From NCBI GenBank assembly GCA_036897485.1, contig JAYMTF010000679.1:1-31781 (forward strand): a stretch of 31,781 bases of DNA, written 5' to 3'. The stretch comes from Pelargonium nanum. Lineage: Eukaryota > Streptophyta > Magnoliopsida > Geraniales > Geraniaceae. The translations under genes and the position numbers were made by a program. Below, piece after piece: positions 31,459 to 31,781 of the stretch. Numbering within the stretch: the first letter of the stretch is position 1; each line of letters starts with the position of its first letter. The notes below the pieces were generated by a model. The model worked only from the letters and a program-made list of their open reading frames with translations. It was not told the origin of the DNA and made no database searches.

Positions 31459-31781
31459 TCTGTGTAAGAGCAGCGGCGGCTGCCGCAGCTCCTTGGGCGG
31501 TGGTAGGGCTTTCGAATCAGAGCGGCATGTCTCTCGTATGAGAGGTATACCTTCAGGGTATCTAGGGCGACGGTGATTGCTTTGGTTTGTGGCAGTTTTT
31601 GTTCGGCAAGTGGTGATTAAGGCGTAAGCAGCGGAAGGTGAGCCTGCGGCTATGGCAGAATTCAGTCCGGGGAGAGTTCGAGGTGGCTTCCGTGATAAGA
31701 CCAGGTCACGGGAAAGCCGAGACCGATGGGATCTGGTTCGGCGAGCGGTGCTAGTGGGCTGGGCGAACTGGGTAACAACTC
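31459..31781 (+). other. GC-rich edge block with an ORF running off the window
   Basis: Base composition changes sharply at about 31463 from AT-rich to GC-rich. An ATG at 31652 opens a frame of 43 codons to the window edge without a stop, beginning MAEFSPGRVRGGFRDKTRSR, which is Arg/Gly-rich and then Trp-containing. An in-frame TAA at 31625 precedes it. I recognise no domain. The sequence style resembles the 5' end of a retroelement (a LINE, for example) as much as a host gene, and 130 coding bases are too few to decide. Confidence 0.3.

Overview
The window is nuclear DNA from a flowering plant, almost certainly a eudicot. The genes are split by short introns with GT-AG ends, intergenic DNA is AT-rich, and the proteins are recognisable plant families. 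I see no bacterial, organellar or viral genes and no CRISPR array. Exons were inferred by reading splice sites against conserved protein families. The joins keep frame in every intact gene.

Layout from left to right. (1) 1-1740 is non-coding, with a GC-rich block at the very edge. (2) 1745-3308 (+) is a three-exon acid phosphatase / vegetative-storage-protein-like gene with a TATA box. (3) About 4.3-10.8 kb (+) is a PHR1-type MYB-CC phosphate-starvation regulator: seven coding exons and a 5' leader with a long intron. That leader intron holds a hAT-type MITE and a TRIM retroelement into which a second MITE has inserted. (4) 12331-15038 (-) is a plant gene of unknown function whose first intron holds six diverged copies of a tandem repeat. 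(5) 16669-18916 (+) is a two-RRM, glycine-rich hnRNP-like RNA-binding protein. (6) 20958-23637 (+) is an NRT1/PTR (NPF) transporter that looks like a young pseudogene, with two in-frame stops and one frameshift in otherwise well-preserved exons. A Mutator-type MITE with a perfect 9-bp target-site duplication lies just upstream. (7) 23994-30096 (-) is a complete 13-exon BARD1 homologue (RING, extended PHD, two BRCT domains). It has a long inverted repeat in intron 5 and a tandem array in intron 1 that includes the end of exon 1. Its promoter has E2F-like sites. (8) The last ~320 bases are a GC-rich block carrying an ORF that runs off the edge.

The genes do not form a pathway. The phosphatase and the PHR1 regulator both relate to phosphate biology, but their adjacency may be chance. 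I found no convincing novel multi-gene system. The interesting material is structural: dated transposon insertions, intron-1 tandem arrays in two unrelated genes, a long intronic hairpin, a uORF-sized leader exon, and the decaying transporter.
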